Assembly: GCA_034436045.1 (NCBI GenBank)
Contig: DAOTVZ010000162.1
Coordinates: forward strand, 1-64,000
DNA length: 64,000 nt
Direction of reading: 5' to 3'
From: H111-94 sp034436045
GTDB taxonomy: Bacteria; Chloroflexota; Ktedonobacteria; Ktedonobacterales; Ktedonobacteraceae
The translations under genes and the position numbers were made by a program. Below are positions 61,925 to 64,000 of this stretch, one piece after another. A model generated the notes under the pieces. The model was not told the DNA's origin. It did no database searches and worked only from the letters and a program-made list of their open reading frames with translations. How positions within the stretch are numbered: the first letter of the stretch is position 1; each line of letters begins with the position of its first letter.

Positions 61925-62060
61925 TCATTCAATCCTCTCTATAGAAGATATTATCTATCATCCTTCGTACTAAGCAATAGACTACCTGCTTCCTTTTTAC
62001 CACAAAAGGCACCGTCTAATAACGCCAATTTGCCCGTATTGTAGCAGAAAAGCGCCATCC

Positions 62061-62090
62061 TTGACACTTCTACCGATGCGGTGCTAGCAT
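62061..62090 (+). promoter_or_regulatory. sucCD promoter
   Basis: TTGACA (62061-62066) and TAGCAT (62085-62090) are 18 bases apart, about 100 bases before the sucC start. Confidence 0.65.
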
Positions 62091-62119
62091 GACCTTAGAA
62101 CAGCCATAGACATAACGCC

Positions 62120-62162
62120 GCGCGTGGATAAGCATGCGCAATGCGGCGCATGCACCACGCGC
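62120..62162 (+). promoter_or_regulatory. Two-part hairpin in the sucC leader
   Basis: GCGCGTGG pairs with CCACGCGC, and inside it GCATGCGC pairs with GCGCATGC, around a 6-base loop. The whole 43-base structure lies just after the predicted start point and about 35 bases before the sucC ribosome site. It has no T-run. Confidence 0.7.
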
Positions 62163-62196
62163 TATGTACTATGCGTCATTAAGGGAGAAAACCTCG

Positions 62197-63336
62197 ATGA
62201 AAATTCATGAATATCAGGCCAAAGAGATTCTGGCGCGGTACGGCATCCCGGTTCAGCCGGGCAAGGTCGCCCACACGCCAGAAGAAGCTGAGGCTATTGC
62301 CCGTGAACTGGGCGGGCCGGTCGTCATCAAGGCCCAGGTCTATGTTGGTGGACGCGGCAAAGCTGGCGGTATCCAGTTTGGCGATACCCCGGAAGGGGCG
62401 AAAGAAGCTGCCCGCCGCGTGCTAGGCATGAATATCAAAGGATTGACGGTAGAGAAGGTTCTCGTTACCTCCAAGATTGACATTAAGGAAGAATACTATC
62501 TTGGTGTGGTGCTGGATCGCGCCAGCCAGGCTCCTGTGGTCATGGTATCTAAGGCCGGGGGTATCGACATCGAAGAGGTGGCCGCGACCACCCCTGAAAA
62601 GATCGTGAAACAGGTCGTCGATATGCACTGGGGACTGCTACCGTTCCAGGCCCTCGACATCGTTACTCGCGCCGGTCTGCCCCACGAAACAGTAAGACCC
62701 GCCAGCGCTATTTTGACCGCGCTGGTCAAAGCCTTCATTGAGAGCGACGCCAGCCTTGCCGAAATCAACCCGCTGGCCCTCACCACCGATGGCAAGGTAC
62801 AGGCCGCCGACGCCAAAATTCTCATCGACGATAACGGCCTCTTCCGCCAGAAAGAATACGCCTCCTGGGCCGAGCCAGAAGAGGCAAATCCACTGGAGTA
62901 CGAGGCCAAAAAGGTCGGCTTGACCTACGTGAAGCTAGATGGTAACGTAGGTATCATTGGTAACGGCGCGGGACTCGTGATGACAACACTGGATATGGTG
63001 GCGCGCGTCGGCGGTAAGCCCGCCAACTTCCTGGATATCGGCGGCGGCGCGAAGGCCGAGGTGATGTACAAGGCACTGACCTTTGTAGCGCGCGACCCGC
63101 AGGTCAAGGGCATCCTGGTCAATATCTTCGGCGGCATCACACGCGGCGAAGAGGTGGCAAAGGGCGTCATTATGGCGCAGGCCGAACTGCCAAAGGGCAT
63201 GCCGATTGTCGTGCGCCTCTCCGGCACAGGCGCAGAAGAGGGACGCGCCATGCTCAAGGACGCCGGTCTCGACTGGGGACACGATATGCGTGATGCTGCG
63301 CAGAAGATTGTTGCCGCTATCGCAGCGAAGGGATAG
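62197..63336 (+). CDS. sucC: Succinyl-CoA synthetase beta subunit
   Basis: A 379-residue ATP-grasp subunit of succinyl-CoA synthetase (TCA cycle). The N-terminus MKIHEYQAKEILARYGIPV, the nucleotide strand VVIKAQVYVGGRGKAGGI, the EINPLALTTDGKVQAADAKI metal site and the C-terminal FLDIGGGAKAE and NIFGGITRGEEVA segments are standard. ATG 62197 fits the conserved N-terminus and follows AAGGGAG; the open frame upstream is not SucC. The alpha subunit follows 11 bases later. Confidence 0.97.
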   Translation: MKIHEYQAKEILARYGIPVQPGKVAHTPEEAEAIARELGGPVVIKAQVYVGGRGKAGGIQFGDTPEGAKEAARRVLGMNIKGLTVEKVLVTSKIDIKEEYYLGVVLDRASQAPVVMVSKAGGIDIEEVAATTPEKIVKQVVDMHWGLLPFQALDIVTRAGLPHETVRPASAILTALVKAFIESDASLAEINPLALTTDGKVQAADAKILIDDNGLFRQKEYASWAEPEEANPLEYEAKKVGLTYVKLDGNVGIIGNGAGLVMTTLDMVARVGGKPANFLDIGGGAKAEVMYKALTFVARDPQVKGILVNIFGGITRGEEVAKGVIMAQAELPKGMPIVVRLSGTGAEEGRAMLKDAGLDWGHDMRDAAQKIVAAIAAKG

Positions 63337-63347
63337 AGGGTGAAAAG

Positions 63348-64000
63348 ATGAGCATTTTAATGGATGAGAACACACGTGTGATTGTACAGGGCATTACCGG
63401 ACGCGAGGGCCTCTATCACACACGCAACATGAAGGCGGCAGGCACCAACATCGTTGGCGGCGTCACCCCCGGCAAGGGCGAACAGACGGTCGAAGGCGTG
63501 CCGGTCTTCGATACCGTCTCGCAGGCCAAAGCCGCTACCGATGCCAATGCGAGTTGCATCTTCGTTCCACCCGCCGGTGCCGCCGATGCAATTATGGAAG
63601 CCGCCAGCGCAGGCATTGAACTGATTGTCTGTATCACCGAGGGTATCCCCGTTATCGACATGACACGTGCCATGCTGTTCGTGCGTGAACATGGAGCGCG
63701 CCTGGTCGGCCCCAATTGTCCCGGCATCTGCACGCCCGGCTACGGCAAGATCGGCATTATCCCTTATCAGATCTTTACCCCTGGCTCGGTCGGCTTCATC
63801 TCGCGCTCCGGCACGCTCACCTACGAAGTCGTTTCGCTGCTGACCGAGGCCGGTATCGGCCAGTCCAGTTGTATCGGCATCGGCGGCGACCCCATCATCG
63901 GCTCGACCTTCGTCGATTACCTCAAGCTTTTTGAGCAAGACCCAGGGACGAGGGCCATCGTGATGTGTGGCGAGATTGGTGGCAGCGACGAAGAGGATGC
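63348..64000 (+). CDS. sucD: Succinyl-CoA synthetase alpha subunit (partial)
   Basis: The N-terminal 217 residues of SucD; the gene continues past the right edge. The CoA-binding domain shows VIVQGITGREGLYHTRNM, NIVGGVTPGKGEQTVEGVPV and the conserved LVGPNCPGICTPG and FISRSGTLTYEVV strands. The phosphohistidine region has not been reached. It is the second gene of the sucCD operon, with GAGGGTGAAAAG upstream of ATG. Confidence 0.96.
   Translation, partial: MSILMDENTRVIVQGITGREGLYHTRNMKAAGTNIVGGVTPGKGEQTVEGVPVFDTVSQAKAATDANASCIFVPPAGAADAIMEAASAGIELIVCITEGIPVIDMTRAMLFVREHGARLVGPNCPGICTPGYGKIGIIPYQIFTPGSVGFISRSGTLTYEVVSLLTEAGIGQSSCIGIGGDPIIGSTFVDYLKLFEQDPGTRAIVMCGEIGGSDEED

Overview
The window looks like a chromosomal segment of a Gram-positive-type, aerobic, heterotrophic member of the Chloroflexota, most likely the class Ktedonobacteria. 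This is an inference from gene content: a dnaK-dnaJ-hspR heat-shock operon, a b6/IV-type split cytochrome bc complex with a cupredoxin subunit, CysO/CysM/Mec cysteine synthesis, a KaiC-like ATPase, NarL-type two-component genes and a large secreted beta-propeller protein. Base composition is moderate. Genes are mostly compact operons with good Shine-Dalgarno sites and frequent ATGA overlaps. I see no prophage, insertion sequence or CRISPR array.

Layout. 0-2 kb: a thiamine locus (TPP riboswitch, thiG remnant, thiS, NCS1 permease) next to a TenA-like gene and a 54-residue membrane protein. 2-5 kb: xylulokinase and an SMP-30 lactonase. 4.8-7.7 kb: a fluoride-resistance operon (DUF190-CBS fusion, DUF190, two CrcB channels) behind a fluoride riboswitch. 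8-18 kb: a secreted propeller protein, a Rieske oxygenase, a fructokinase-like gene, a DUF1992 protein, larC, a sigma factor with partner, and glgA. 18-23 kb: the bc complex operon. 23-31 kb: a histidine kinase/response regulator pair, a zinc-ribbon membrane protein, an FAD oxidoreductase, a DtxR-type regulator and an MFS exporter.

31-34 kb: a sulfur-carrier cysteine pathway (MoeZ-like activator, CysO, CysM, Mec) in which CysO ends Gly-Gly-Cys. 34-44 kb: an FAD oxidase, a HEAT-repeat protein, a molybdenum hydroxylase large subunit, metY with a CoA-binding protein, an AbrB-type protein, a predicted PD-(D/E)XK protein, an LLM oxidoreductase and tRNA-His. 44-48 kb: a frameshifted PQQ-repeat lipoprotein remnant, a KaiC-like ATPase with a receiver protein, and another receiver. 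48-54 kb: the heat-shock operon. 54-64 kb: cysE, a nucleoside hydrolase, a tightly coupled sugar-phosphate operon (PFK, deoB, acetyltransferase, phosphohexomutase), a PHP phosphoesterase and sucCD.

Four points stand out. The thiamine operon keeps an intact riboswitch although thiG is cut down to 53 codons. A fluoride riboswitch has a visible competing hairpin. The genome-encoded CysO looks like the CysO-Cys substrate of the neighbouring Mec protease. A family of short palindromic GTAGGGGCGTGAT repeats occupies three intergenic regions, and one copy supplies the stop codon of a gene.
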